Of a DNA stretch of 64,000 nt, positions 46,631 to 55,804 are shown one piece after another. A program made the position numbers and the translations under genes. The first letter of the stretch is position 1. Every line of letters starts with the position of its first letter. The DNA lies in contig NZ_KB890761.1 of NCBI RefSeq assembly GCF_000373265.1, positions 730,848-794,847 on the forward strand. The letters are read 5' to 3'. Under the pieces are notes generated by a model. It had not been told where the DNA came from. It saw only the letters and a program-made list of their open reading frames with translations, and did no database searches. This DNA is from Pontibacter roseus DSM 17521. GTDB lineage: Bacteria; Bacteroidota; Bacteroidia; Cytophagales; Hymenobacteraceae.

Positions 46631-49603
46631 TTATGATTCCAAAACAAAATGTAATATTGAATATGTACCATTTTTATTTTTGAATTGCACGTTACCATTT
46701 AATTTTCTGCTTAAGGAGGACACCAACTGGAGCCCAAATGATTTTTTCTGTCGCTCCTCAAAGTCATGAGGTAAGCCGATGCCGTTGTCACTCACGGTCA
46801 AGGTATAGTTGTCGTCTCCCTGCTCCTGCAGCCTGATGCGCAACTCCCCGGTCTTGTCAGGAAAGGCATACTTGAGAGAATTGGAAACCAGTTCATTCAC
46901 AATCAAGCCAAGTGAGATGGCCGAGTCTATGTCCACCATGATGGGGGGGATATCCAAATCCAGCCGGACCTGCTCCCTCGACATGCCGTAAGTGGCGTAC
47001 AGGCTTTCGCATATCCCCCTGAAATAATCCTGCAGGTCGATAGTAGCCAAGTCATCGTGCTGGTACAGCCGCTCGTGCAGCAAAGCCATGGACCTAACCC
47101 GGCTTCGGATGGCCTGCATGACCTCCAGTGCCTGGGGGTCTTTCACATGACGGGCCTGCAGGTTCAGCATGCTCATCACAATCTGCAGGTTGTTCTTCAC
47201 GCGGTGGTGTATCTCTTTGAGCAGTATCTCCTTCTCACGGTGTTTCTCCTCCAGCAGCTGCGTGCGGTGGCGCACTTTCATCTCGAGTAGCGTGTTGAGC
47301 TTGACCAGGCTCTTCTCGCGCAGGCGCACAACGCTGATGGTCCCGGCCGCACCCAACAGCAGCAGCAGGATAATGAACCACTCCCTGCGCCAGATAGGCG
47401 GCACGATGGAGAAGGAGTAGGTCACTGGATTGGGCGTCCAGTAGCCGTCGTTGTTGGCGGCGAGCAGCTGGAAGGTATACTCGCCAGGGTCGAGGCTGGC
47501 ATACGTGGCAATGGACTGGTCGGTAACGGAGGACCAGTTGTCATCGTGCCCTTTGAGCCTGTACTTGTACTTCACCCTGTCAGGCGCGCTCAGGCATATC
47601 CCCTGGAAATCGAATGTGAGGTGGTTCTGGTTGTGCGGCAGCCGCAGGTTGAGCGGCAAGCCTGACACTGAATCGGTCTTGTATCCCAGGCGTTCCCAAT
47701 CAGTGGGGTTGAGGTTGAGCATAATATGGCTGAGCATTGCGGTGGGGTATACCTTGTTCTGCCGGTCTAGGTCAGGGAGGTACTTGGTCAGGCCTTTGGC
47801 CGTGGCGAACCACACGGTGCCGTCCGGGGTCTGGGTGATGCCGTTGCGGCTCACCTCGATTCCTCTGAAACCATCCTGGTTGGCATAGCTGCGGAAACTC
47901 AGTCTGCCCTGCTGGTGCAGCTCGTCCAGCCTGATTTTGAGTACACTGCTGCTGGTGCCCACCCACAGGTGGTTGCTCCGGTCTACGTACAGGCTTTTGA
48001 TGCCTTCGTTGGGGAGGCCGTTGCGGGAGGTATAGACTTTGGGCATCTGCCAGTTCCGGTGCATGGCTACAATGCCGTGGTTGAAGCCACCGAAGTAGAG
48101 GGTGCCTTGTTGGTCTTCGGCAATGGTCATGACTTCCCTGAACCCGACCTGCTGTAATTGAGCGTCTTCTATGACCTTGCCGCCCTCATACCGGAACACG
48201 CCGTTTTCGGCTCCCAGCCAGACGGTGTTGTGGGCGTCGCGGTGCAGGGCGTATACCTGGCCAGTGGCAGGTTGACCCGACACTGGCCGAATTGTTTTGC
48301 CACCCTTTGGGAGTAGGGCCAAGCCTCTCTCTGTGGCAAAGAGCAGATTATCTTCGTTGTCGGGTAGGGCCTGGTATACCTCCAGGGAAGGCAAGTCGTC
48401 CTCAGCGCCGTAATGCTTGGCCGCAGAAGGGGTGAGCTGGTAAACGCCCCTGCTGGTGCATACCCATACTTCGTCTTTGTTTCTGACCCACATGCTGTGC
48501 AGGGTTGTTCCCTGTGGCCAAACGTCAGTCTGCAGCCAATTGATAGTGCCTGCTTCCATGTACGCCGCAAGGCCATCGTCCGTGCCTAACCATACCCTTC
48601 CCTGCGTATCCTGGGCTAGCGCCGATAAAGTAGGCTCTTTCACGTTGCCCATGTCAAAGTAGTGCACAAACCAAGGGTTGCGGTACTGCATCAGGCCATA
48701 CCCGGTGGTTCCTACCCAGATGTTGCCTTCAGTATCGGTCGCCAAAGTATTGACCCTGTCTGTGCGGAGGCCGCTGAGGCGGGTGAGGTGCTCAAACTTC
48801 TTCCCTGCGTATTTAAGTACGCCTTGGTTCCTGAAGCTAATCCATTGGTGCCCATAGGTGTCGGTCGTAAACGCCGTGACATCAGGCTTGGTGATGGCAG
48901 GAGGCAATTTGAAAAGCCGTAGGATGTTCTGCCTGAATGTAGCCACCCCCTGTTGGGTGCCTATCCAGACGGTGCCGGCAGGCGATTGGCTCAGCACATT
49001 GACAGCGTCATCGGGCAGAGCACTGTTGGCAGAGGTATAGTGCGTGATACCATCTGTTGCCACCCGGTATAGCCCTTGAGCAGCGCTGGCCGCCCATAAC
49101 TCGTTGGTTGGGGTGGCCAGTATAGCCGCGTACGCTATTTGGGGGAGGGAGTCGAGCAGGTGGAACCTGCCGTTGCGGGCATAGAAGATGCCGCTGCCTG
49201 TGGCCACCCACAACCTGCCTTGTGTGTCTTCGGCTATGTCGTACACCCCGCCGGGTGGTAAGCCGGCAGCGGTAGCGTATGCCTGAAAGGTGTCCCCGTC
49301 GTAGCGCATCAGGCCATTGTCGTACGTGCCCACCCAGATGTGACGCTTGCTGTCCTGCAGCAGGCACCGGATGCTGTTGCTGCTCAACCCTTCCCTCTTG
49401 GTATAGGCAGAGAAGCCAGTGCCATCCAGACGGCCTATCCCGCCTAGGGTCGCCACCCAGAGCTGTCCCTGGTGGTCCTGCAGCATGTCGTTCACCTGCG
49501 ACTGCGGGAGCCCCTGCTCCAGTGACCAGTTGCGGAAATTGTATTGCTGTGCCTGTAGCTGCAGGGCACACAGCAAAATAAAGAGAAGGGTGAACAGGCG
49601 CAT
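46631..49603 (-). CDS. Propeller-type sensor histidine kinase
   Basis: A 990-residue membrane sensor. A signal peptide (ALQLQAQQ, about 1-20) precedes two seven-bladed Reg_prop beta-propellers (about 25-650; repeated DxxGxLWVATxxG-type units such as DHQGQLWVATLGGIGRLDG). A Y_Y_Y domain (about 660-735, YRLKGHDDNWSS) and one transmembrane helix (about 742-760, FIILLLLLGAAGTISVV) follow. The HisKA_2 dimer domain has the phospho-His in EIHHRVKNNLQ (about 797). The HATPase domain shows LIVNELVSNSLKYAFPD and DNGIGLPHDF near the C-terminus. The domain layout is like Bacteroidota hybrid sensors but lacks a receiver; the regulator is encoded separately downstream. Confidence 0.93.
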   Translation of the reverse strand: MRLFTLLFILLCALQLQAQQYNFRNWSLEQGLPQSQVNDMLQDHQGQLWVATLGGIGRLDGTGFSAYTKREGLSSNSIRCLLQDSKRHIWVGTYDNGLMRYDGDTFQAYATAAGLPPGGVYDIAEDTQGRLWVATGSGIFYARNGRFHLLDSLPQIAYAAILATPTNELWAASAAQGLYRVATDGITHYTSANSALPDDAVNVLSQSPAGTVWIGTQQGVATFRQNILRLFKLPPAITKPDVTAFTTDTYGHQWISFRNQGVLKYAGKKFEHLTRLSGLRTDRVNTLATDTEGNIWVGTTGYGLMQYRNPWFVHYFDMGNVKEPTLSALAQDTQGRVWLGTDDGLAAYMEAGTINWLQTDVWPQGTTLHSMWVRNKDEVWVCTSRGVYQLTPSAAKHYGAEDDLPSLEVYQALPDNEDNLLFATERGLALLPKGGKTIRPVSGQPATGQVYALHRDAHNTVWLGAENGVFRYEGGKVIEDAQLQQVGFREVMTIAEDQQGTLYFGGFNHGIVAMHRNWQMPKVYTSRNGLPNEGIKSLYVDRSNHLWVGTSSSVLKIRLDELHQQGRLSFRSYANQDGFRGIEVSRNGITQTPDGTVWFATAKGLTKYLPDLDRQNKVYPTAMLSHIMLNLNPTDWERLGYKTDSVSGLPLNLRLPHNQNHLTFDFQGICLSAPDRVKYKYRLKGHDDNWSSVTDQSIATYASLDPGEYTFQLLAANNDGYWTPNPVTYSFSIVPPIWRREWFIILLLLLGAAGTISVVRLREKSLVKLNTLLEMKVRHRTQLLEEKHREKEILLKEIHHRVKNNLQIVMSMLNLQARHVKDPQALEVMQAIRSRVRSMALLHERLYQHDDLATIDLQDYFRGICESLYATYGMSREQVRLDLDIPPIMVDIDSAISLGLIVNELVSNSLKYAFPDKTGELRIRLQEQGDDNYTLTVSDNGIGLPHDFEERQKKSFGLQLVSSLSRKLNGNVQFKNKNGTYSILHFVLES

Positions 49604-49813
49604 GTGCGTTAAGTTTCGGGCGACAGAATATATTGTATATGTGCTTTTTTAAAGGCAACAAAATACTTTAATATTTATATTACTGATTTCCTAAGGAATT
49701 GTTTTGCAGTATGCGGCAGGTGTTACGCCGGGGCTAACACTGAGATATAGATGGGGAGAAAATAGGATGGCCCTCTGAGGCCGAAATAGCAGGTATAGCT
49801 AGTATGAACCGGC

Positions 49814-51349
49814 TTATGGCAGGTGCTTGTCGATGCCGTTCGGGCTGGAGACGCGCCTTTCCGCTATGGCCTTCTCTAAAATGGAATCGTTGGCGTTGAG
49901 CCCGCTGCGGGTGTTTTCCTGGTGGTATAGGTGATAGGCCACGCCCCCGAACTTGAGGTTGCGGCGCTGGAGGCCCTGGTTCAGGAGCCGCACCACGAAT
50001 TCGCTGTCTTCGCGACCCCAGCCTGTGAAGTCCTCGTTGAAGCCGTTCACTTTTATTACGTCCTCTTTCCAGAAGGCCATATTACACCCCCTCACGGCCC
50101 GTATGTCCTTTTTGCGGGCACTGAAGAGCCCGGACAGGAAGCCAGAGCTGATAGCATTGAACCTGTTTTTTATACCTGCAGTAAACGGGGTTATGCTGTT
50201 CAGCCTACCCTGCAGCACCTGTTGGCTGGTCTCGCTGCTCAGCAACACGCGCTTGCCCTGGATAAACTGGTTCCTACGGGCAATCCGGCGGTGGCTTCTC
50301 AGGAAGTCGGGGTGGAGCACCATGTCGCCATCTACCATCACGATGTATTCACCGGTGGCCATGGCAATTGCCTTGTTGCGTATCTCAGCCAGCCTGAAAC
50401 CAGTGTCAGGATGCCAGCAATGCCGCACCGGTACCGGAGCCTGCTGGGCCAAAGTCTCAATCACCGCACGTGTGTCTTCACGGGAGCCGTCATCGGCCAC
50501 TATGATTTCCACAGGAAGCTCGCTCTGCCTGAAAGCGCTCTGCAGCACGGCACCGAGCGCCTCCTTCCAGTTGTAGGTAGTGATAACGAGGCTGATGCCC
50601 AGGCGCTGGTTTTCTTCGTGTAGTTTCATGTATTTGTAAAAGGTGCCGTTGGCATTGGAGAAGGCGATTGCCAGCCCTTCATATCCATACAGAAACCCCC
50701 GCTGCAGCACATAGTTCCTGAAAAATGAGAAAGCCCACTTGAAATAGCTTTTGGCAGGAGAGGAGCTCTTCCGGAACCGGTTCTCCTTCGCAAACAGGGA
50801 GGTATAGTGGTTCAGCTTGTCGAGCAGTTGCGAAATGCTATCGAATGAAAAGTGAGCCAGCGTGCCTTGCAGGCGGCATACCTGCAGGCCTTCCGTCTGT
50901 ATGTATTCGTGCACGGGCAGGTCCGCGAAGCGGGTGGTCTCCTTGTGGTACAGCCTGAGTACATAGTCATTGTCCCAGCCACAGGCTTTGATGTGCCGGC
51001 GGCCGTAGTAGTTGTGGCGCAGGAAGCTGTATACCCGTCGGGTGTCTTGCAGGTCCAGCCGCAGTATCTCCTCCGCCAGCTCCGGTGACAGTACTTCGTC
51101 ACTGTCGATGGAGAGCACCCAAGGGTGCGTGGCATGCTGCGCTGCCAGGTTCTTCAGCGGCCCAAAGCCAATGAAGGGCGACTCTACGATGCGGGTATTG
51201 GGGAAGCTGCCAGCTATGGCCATCGTGTCATCCGTAGAGCCATTGTCCAGCACGATTACTTCCGGGAACCGCTGCAGCGCCTGCAGGCAGGCAAACAGGT
51301 GCTTCTGGCTGTTCTTGGTGAGTATGGTGACGGAGATGGAAGGGCCCAT
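49814..51349 (-). CDS. Tandem GT2 glycosyltransferase (two catalytic domains)
   Basis: A 511-residue protein joining two family-2 glycosyltransferase domains. The N-terminal one (about 1-245) begins SISVTILTKNSQKHLFACLQ and has SIDSDEV (DxD-type), like WaaE/KdtX LPS transferases. The second (about 248-505) begins GISLVITTYNWKEALGAVL, has VMVDGDMV (DxD-type) and the GT7-type C-terminal motif RGCNMAFWKEDVIKVNGFNEDFTGWGREDSEF. No signal or transmembrane segment is seen. It probably adds two sugars in sequence to LPS core or another surface glycan. The gene is alone, not in a polysaccharide cluster. Confidence 0.87.
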   Translation of the reverse strand: MGPSISVTILTKNSQKHLFACLQALQRFPEVIVLDNGSTDDTMAIAGSFPNTRIVESPFIGFGPLKNLAAQHATHPWVLSIDSDEVLSPELAEEILRLDLQDTRRVYSFLRHNYYGRRHIKACGWDNDYVLRLYHKETTRFADLPVHEYIQTEGLQVCRLQGTLAHFSFDSISQLLDKLNHYTSLFAKENRFRKSSSPAKSYFKWAFSFFRNYVLQRGFLYGYEGLAIAFSNANGTFYKYMKLHEENQRLGISLVITTYNWKEALGAVLQSAFRQSELPVEIIVADDGSREDTRAVIETLAQQAPVPVRHCWHPDTGFRLAEIRNKAIAMATGEYIVMVDGDMVLHPDFLRSHRRIARRNQFIQGKRVLLSSETSQQVLQGRLNSITPFTAGIKNRFNAISSGFLSGLFSARKKDIRAVRGCNMAFWKEDVIKVNGFNEDFTGWGREDSEFVVRLLNQGLQRRNLKFGGVAYHLYHQENTRSGLNANDSILEKAIAERRVSSPNGIDKHLP

Positions 51350-51563
51350 GCGCAGGTAGCTGAGTGAAATTTATGGCAAAATTAAGTTTTACCGGCGAAA
51401 TCCTTCAAAAAAGAAGAGAAGAACTGCTGAAAGCGCTGAAATTTCGTATGTTTCTAAAAGCGAATGGTATAAGCACACCTGTCGGGCCCGAAGGCCCCTT
51501 TATCAGCCGGTAAGGGCATTCTGCAACCCTAAAGCGGCAGAGAAGGTATGTAATTAAAATTTC

Positions 51564-51571
51564 TATATTTG
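51564..51571 (+). promoter_or_regulatory. TAnnTTTG box upstream of second ECF sigma gene
   Basis: TATATTTG lies about 50 bases before the sigma ATG. No TTTG is seen at the right distance upstream, so only half of the consensus is supported. Confidence 0.35.
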
Positions 51572-51619
51572 CGTATAAGTACGCGACCACGACTTTATAC
51601 AAGTACAAAATCAAGTCAA

Positions 51620-52213
51620 ATGAGCGAGCAAACAGGTAAACAGATGAGTAAGGAGGAAAAGGATGCACGGTTCGAGGCCGAGTTGCTGCCTGTGCTGGAC
51701 CCTCTGTACAATTTTGCCTACAGACTCACCCTCGACGAAGACGACGCAAACGACCTGGTACAGGAGACCTACCTAAAGGCCTACCGCTTTTTTGATTACT
51801 TCGAACAAGGAACTAATGCAAAAGCATGGCTGTTCCGAATCCTGAAGAACTCCTTCATAAATGAGTTCCGGAAAAAGAGCAAACAGCCTGCTAAAGTAGA
51901 CTACAGCGAAGTAGAGGGCTACTACAATTCGGATGACGTAGAGGGCGAGGGTGGAGTAGCCACCACCACTGACATGCGCACCGAAAGTGTGCAGGACCTG
52001 ATAGGCGATGAAGTAGCCAGTGCCCTGAATGCGCTGCCGGTCGACTTCAGAACCGTTATCATACTATGTGACCTGGAAGGTTTCACCTACGAGGAGATGG
52101 CCAAGATACTGGACATTCCGATTGGTACCGTGCGCTCCAGGCTGCATCGCGCCCGGAACTCTTTGAAGGAGAAGTTGGAGAAATATGCGAAGAGCATGGG
52201 ATATAATGGTTAG
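51620..52213 (+). CDS. ECF sigma-70 factor (SigE/RpoE-like)
   Basis: A 197-residue ECF sigma factor. Region 2 (about 25-95) contains DPLYNFAYRLTLDEDDANDLVQETYLKAYRFFD and GTNAKAWLFRILKNSFINEFRKK. Region 4 (about 140-190) contains ALNALPVDFRTVIILCDLEGFTYEEMAKILDIPIGTVRSRLHRAR. An in-frame start at 51569 is possible, but the ATG at 51620 (MSEQTGKQ) fits better. The next gene, 25 bases away, is a zinc anti-sigma. The gene is followed by gmk and nadD, a conserved neighbourhood in the phylum. Confidence 0.94.
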   Translation: MSEQTGKQMSKEEKDARFEAELLPVLDPLYNFAYRLTLDEDDANDLVQETYLKAYRFFDYFEQGTNAKAWLFRILKNSFINEFRKKSKQPAKVDYSEVEGYYNSDDVEGEGGVATTTDMRTESVQDLIGDEVASALNALPVDFRTVIILCDLEGFTYEEMAKILDIPIGTVRSRLHRARNSLKEKLEKYAKSMGYNG

Positions 52214-52238
52214 AAAAAACTAAAGAGTTTGAGTTAAG

Positions 52239-52520
52239 ATGGAATCTAAATTTACAGAAGCGCATCAGAGAGTATCTGAAGATGGTTACGAGTCGGAATG
52301 TGACAAGGTAGCCCACCTGCTGGACCTCATGATTGATGGGGAGGCCTCCTCCGAAGAACAATCCTATTTTAACACCCACATCGAAGAGTGCATCCCCTGC
52401 TTCGAGAGTCATCATAAGCAAAAACTCCTCAAAGGGCTTGTAAGCGGGCATCTGAAGCGCGTAATTGTGCCAGAAAGCTTAGCTTTGTCAATTAAAGCCA
52501 GAATCCAAGAAACAGTCTAA
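52239..52520 (+). CDS. Zinc-binding anti-sigma factor (ZAS type), soluble
   Basis: A 93-residue cytoplasmic protein without transmembrane segment. The motif HIEECIPCFE (about 46-55) gives the His-x3-Cys-x2-Cys zinc site of ZAS anti-sigma factors. A single helical domain surrounds it. It should bind and inhibit the ECF factor encoded immediately upstream, and thiol oxidation or zinc loss could release it; both follow the family and are not shown here. Overlap-free with gmk by 6 bases. Confidence 0.85.
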   Translation: MESKFTEAHQRVSEDGYESECDKVAHLLDLMIDGEASSEEQSYFNTHIEECIPCFESHHKQKLLKGLVSGHLKRVIVPESLALSIKARIQETV

Positions 52521-52526
52521 CCCCTG

Positions 52527-53111
52527 ATGCAAGGAAAAATCATTATTTTTTCGGCTCCCTCCGGTGCCGGCAAAACCACTGTTGTAAAGCACCTGTTGCA
52601 GGTCAACCCCAATCTGGGCTTCTCTATTTCTGCCTGTACCCGCGACAAGCGCGGCCGCTCCGAGGAAAACGGGAAAGACTACTACTTCATAACACCAGAG
52701 GAATTCAAACAGAAAATAGCCCACGACGAGTTTGTTGAGTGGGAAGAGGTATACGAGGGGGCATTCTACGGCACGTTGAAATCAGAGATAGAGCGCATTT
52801 GGGAAAGTGGCAGACATGCCATTCTGGATGTGGACGTGAAGGGAGGGTTGAGCATCAAGCATTTCTACAAAGAGCGGGCACTGGCCGTATTCGTGAAGCC
52901 GCCTTCCGTGGCAGAACTAGCCAAGCGACTGCAGGCCCGCAACACCGATTCCGCTTCCAGCATATCCAGCCGGGTATTCAAAGCGGAGTTCGAGCTCAAG
53001 TTCGAAGACCAGTTTGACAAAGTCATTGTGAATGACAACTTGGAGGAAGCCTGTGCCAAAGCCGAGAAGCTGGTAGAAGAATTCCTGAACGCTGAGCCTG
53101 CTATCGTATGA
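52527..53111 (+). CDS. gmk: Guanylate kinase
   Basis: A 194-residue enzyme phosphorylating GMP to GDP. P-loop SAPSGAGKTTVVKHLL at about 8-23, the GMP-binding region SACTRDKRGRSEENGKDYYF at about 34-53 and the lid/adenine-side EVYEGAFYGTL at about 74-84 are intact. It follows the anti-sigma gene by 6 bases and overlaps nadD by 4 bases (ATGA), so sigma, anti-sigma, gmk and nadD look like one operon. Confidence 0.97.
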   Translation: MQGKIIIFSAPSGAGKTTVVKHLLQVNPNLGFSISACTRDKRGRSEENGKDYYFITPEEFKQKIAHDEFVEWEEVYEGAFYGTLKSEIERIWESGRHAILDVDVKGGLSIKHFYKERALAVFVKPPSVAELAKRLQARNTDSASSISSRVFKAEFELKFEDQFDKVIVNDNLEEACAKAEKLVEEFLNAEPAIV

Positions 53112-53680
53112 AAGTAGGGCTGCTGTTCGGCTCCTTCAACCCTATCCATATCGGGCACCTGATACTGGCTAATTTCATGGCCACCAACACCGACCTGGAC
53201 ACGGTATGGCTGGTGGTGTCGCCGCAGAATCCGTTTAAGCCCAGTAACACGCTGCTGCACGAGTTCGACCGGTTGCACATGGTGTCGCTGGCCGTAGCCG
53301 ATAACCCTAGCCTGAGGGTGTCGAACATCGAGTTCAACATGCCCAAGCCAAGCTATACCATTGACACACTTACTTACCTGCAGGAGAAGTACCCTAGCTA
53401 TGAGTTTGTGCTGATAATGGGGGAGGACAACCTGCCGCTCTTCCCAAAATGGAAGAACTCAGAGCGCATCCTGGAGTACCACCGGGTATACGTGTACCCC
53501 CGCTCCGGTTCCGTCACCACCGAGTTACCCCCTATGCCCAACGTGACCTTTATCAAAGCACCTGTGCTGGATATTTCGGCCACGTTCATCAGGCAGTGCA
53601 TCAAAGAAGATAAGTCCATCAAATACATGGTGCCCGACGAGGTAGCAGATTACATCAAAGTGCACAAGCTATACCTGTAG
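53108..53680 (+). CDS. nadD: Nicotinate-nucleotide adenylyltransferase
   Basis: A 190-residue enzyme making deamido-NAD from nicotinate mononucleotide and ATP. The nucleotidyltransferase motif GSFNPIHIGHLIL (about 8-20, HxGH type) and the C-terminal ISATFIRQCIKED (ISxTxIR type, about 156-168) are present. It overlaps gmk by four bases. A bidirectional terminator follows. In other bacteria NadD is essential for NAD synthesis. Confidence 0.97.
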   Translation: MKVGLLFGSFNPIHIGHLILANFMATNTDLDTVWLVVSPQNPFKPSNTLLHEFDRLHMVSLAVADNPSLRVSNIEFNMPKPSYTIDTLTYLQEKYPSYEFVLIMGEDNLPLFPKWKNSERILEYHRVYVYPRSGSVTTELPPMPNVTFIKAPVLDISATFIRQCIKEDKSIKYMVPDEVADYIKVHKLYL

Positions 53681-53736
53681 TTTGGAGGCAGAAAAAGTCT
53701 TCTATAAAGGACGGATGATATCCAACTAATATGATG

Positions 53737-53786
53737 TAAAAACAGAAGAGCCTCCTGAATTGATAAAGGAGGCTCTTCTGTTTTTA
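53737..53786. terminator. Bidirectional terminator between nadD and frr
   Basis: A perfect 19-base stem (53737-53755 with 53768-53786) around a 12-base loop, with A-run and T-run ends, between convergent genes. Confidence 0.92.
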
Positions 53787-53813
53787 TGTTGCTGTAAATC
53801 TTGTTCAGAACAA

Positions 53814-54377
53814 CTATACTGTCATGATTTCAGCTTCTTTCTTAGTCAGCAGCTCGTCAATCTTTACGATGTAGCTGTCCGTCATCTTCTGTACCTTGGC
53901 TTCCGCGTCACGAACGGCGTCTTCAGAGGTACCTTCCTTCTGCAGCTTTCTCAGCGACTCGTTCACATCCTTACGGATGTTGCGGATGGCTATTTTGCCA
54001 CCTTCAGTCTCATTTTTCGCCTGCTTCACCAGGTCGCGGCGGCGCTCCTCTGTCAATGGCGGAATGTTCAGTCGGATGGCATCAGCCTCGTGCTGTGGGT
54101 TCAGGTTCAGGTCACTGTTTTTGATAGCCTTGCCAATTTCAGCCACCATTTGCTTCTCCCAAGGCTTTATCATAAGGGTGCGGGCATCAGGGGCGGTGAT
54201 GTTGGCTACCTGAGAGATAGGAGTCTGGGAGCCGTAGTAATCTACGCGCAGGTCTTCTACCATGGCAGGCGAGGCCTTGCCCGCTCTTATTTTAAGCAAT
54301 TCAGAATTAGTGTGCTGCACTGCTTTTTGCATAGACTCCTCTGCTTCGCTGAGGTAAAACTGAATTTCTTCCGTCAT
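53814..54377 (-). CDS. frr: Ribosome recycling factor
   Basis: A 187-residue protein that splits post-termination ribosomes with EF-G. Its three-helix bundle contains the family phrases LKIRAGKASPAMVEDLRVDYYG (about 29-50), DARTLMIKPWEKQMV (about 65-79), LNIPPLTEERRRDLVK (about 103-118) and IRNIRKDVNE (about 130-139). It lies 59 bases downstream of pyrH on the minus strand, the usual pyrH-frr pair. Confidence 0.98.
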   Translation of the reverse strand: MTEEIQFYLSEAEESMQKAVQHTNSELLKIRAGKASPAMVEDLRVDYYGSQTPISQVANITAPDARTLMIKPWEKQMVAEIGKAIKNSDLNLNPQHEADAIRLNIPPLTEERRRDLVKQAKNETEGGKIAIRNIRKDVNESLRKLQKEGTSEDAVRDAEAKVQKMTDSYIVKIDELLTKKEAEIMTV

Positions 54378-54436
54378 ATCAATTTTAACTTAATAAGGTT
54401 CTTCTTATGAACTAGGTTGTTTGATTTGCAAAAATA

Positions 54437-55222
54437 CTAATTTTTATCTGTTCTGGTTGAGTCCTCTGCTGCCTGCATCTGGCCTATCGTCTCTTTGATA
54501 GACTCAGCGATGTCGTCCATGCTGACAAGTGTGCCTATTTTCTCTCCCTGTACCAGGCGTTTCAGGTTGCCGCCTTTGTTCATGTCAAACACGATGATAG
54601 GCAGGCCATTCTCCTTGCACAGCGTGAAAGCGGTCATGTCCATCACGTTCAAACCTTTCTCAAACACGTCTTTGAAGGAGATGTTGGAATAGAAAATAGC
54701 ATCCGGGTCCTTCTCCGGGTCAGCGGAGTAGATGCCGTCCACGCGGGTGCCCTTTAGGACTACGTCCGCCTCAATCTCGATGGCGCGCAGGCTAGCCGCT
54801 GAATCCGTAGTGAAGTAGGGGTTGCCGGTGCCCGCCCCGAAGATGACCACGCGTCCCTTCTCCAAGTGGCGCACAGCGCGGCGGCGGATATACGGCTCAC
54901 ATACCTGCTGAATGTTCAGGCCGGAGAGCAGGCGGGTATAGACACCCAGCTTTTCAAGGGCGCTCTGCAGCGCCATGCTGTTGATGACGGTGGCCAGCAT
55001 GCCCATATAGTCGCCCTGCACACGGTCCAAGCCCACTTCCTCGGCCTGTACGCCCCTGAAAATGTTGCCTCCCCCAATCACGACTGCTACCTCTACGCCT
55101 AGAGCGGCTACCTCCTTTATCTCCTGCGAGTACTGCATCAACCGTTTGGTATCGATGCCGTACTGCTGGTCTCCCATCAGCGATTCGCCGCTTAGCTTCA
55201 GCAATATTCTTTTATACTTCAC
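54437..55222 (-). CDS. pyrH: UMP kinase (uridylate kinase)
   Basis: A 261-residue amino-acid-kinase-fold enzyme converting UMP to UDP. N-terminal [20 protein letters not shown] (about 5-24), [11 protein letters not shown] (about 48-58), and [13 protein letters not shown] (about 132-144) are the nucleotide-binding motifs. The C-terminal tail (about 235-261, charged with QMQAAEDS) is longer than in most homologues. It is upstream of frr on the minus strand. Confidence 0.97.
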   Translation of the reverse strand: MKYKRILLKLSGESLMGDQQYGIDTKRLMQYSQEIKEVAALGVEVAVVIGGGNIFRGVQAEEVGLDRVQGDYMGMLATVINSMALQSALEKLGVYTRLLSGLNIQQVCEPYIRRRAVRHLEKGRVVIFGAGTGNPYFTTDSAASLRAIEIEADVVLKGTRVDGIYSADPEKDPDAIFYSNISFKDVFEKGLNVMDMTAFTLCKENGLPIIVFDMNKGGNLKRLVQGEKIGTLVSMDDIAESIKETIGQMQAAEDSTRTDKN

Positions 55223-55306
55223 GATAGTTTATGGTATTGAAAACGTTTATGGATGCTTATGTTACGGGAGGGCAGTGTGTGCTGCCCAACTGGCAACACA
55301 AAAAAA

Positions 55307-55804
55307 TTAAAATAGAATCAAAATCTGGCCTTTTTCTACATTCTGCTTCACAGCAACCTTCACTTCTTTCACCACGCCGTCGCCCGGTGACTTGAGTATG
55401 TTCTCCATTTTCATGGCCTCCAGTATCATGATAGGGTCGCCTTTCTTCACCTCCTGGCCCGGCTGCACCTTAATCTCCAGTATCAGCCCTGGCATAGGGG
55501 CCTTCACGTCGTTCACCTTGTGCGCGTTGGCGTCGCTCATGCCGAGTTGGTCCAGCAGCAGGTCAAAGCGGTCCTTGGCGCTCACCGTGTGCTGCACTCC
55601 GTTTATTTTGAACGTGAACGTCTTCGACTGGTAATCAGCCGTGACCAGCTCAGCCGTGTATGACTTGCTGTCCTTTATGATGTGATAGGTGTTGGGGCCG
55701 ATGGGAGAGATGTCCCAGTTAAAAGGTGTTCCGTTGAGAAGAATAACATCTTTTTGAATATCAACCTGCCAGGATTTGTCGTTAGCGGTTTTTATCTGGA
55801 GCAT
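55307..55804 (-). CDS. Biotin carboxyl carrier protein (acyl-CoA carboxylase subunit)
   Basis: A 165-residue biotinylated carrier. The biotin domain is C-terminal, with Lys132 in EAMKMEN and typical PMPGLILEIKVQPGQEVKKGD before it. The N-terminal 90 residues form a small domain (SWQVDIQKDV, INGVQHTVSAKDR) as in the carrier subunit of propionyl/methylmalonyl-CoA-type carboxylases rather than classical AccB. The biotin carboxylase and carboxyltransferase subunits are not in the window. It is divergent from the M1 peptidase gene. Confidence 0.88.
   Translation of the reverse strand: MLQIKTANDKSWQVDIQKDVILLNGTPFNWDISPIGPNTYHIIKDSKSYTAELVTADYQSKTFTFKINGVQHTVSAKDRFDLLLDQLGMSDANAHKVNDVKAPMPGLILEIKVQPGQEVKKGDPIMILEAMKMENILKSPGDGVVKEVKVAVKQNVEKGQILILF

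Noticed and set aside
53760..54410. 216-codon plus-strand frame over frr
   Set aside because: Antisense to the ribosome recycling factor, and begins in the nadD-frr terminator.
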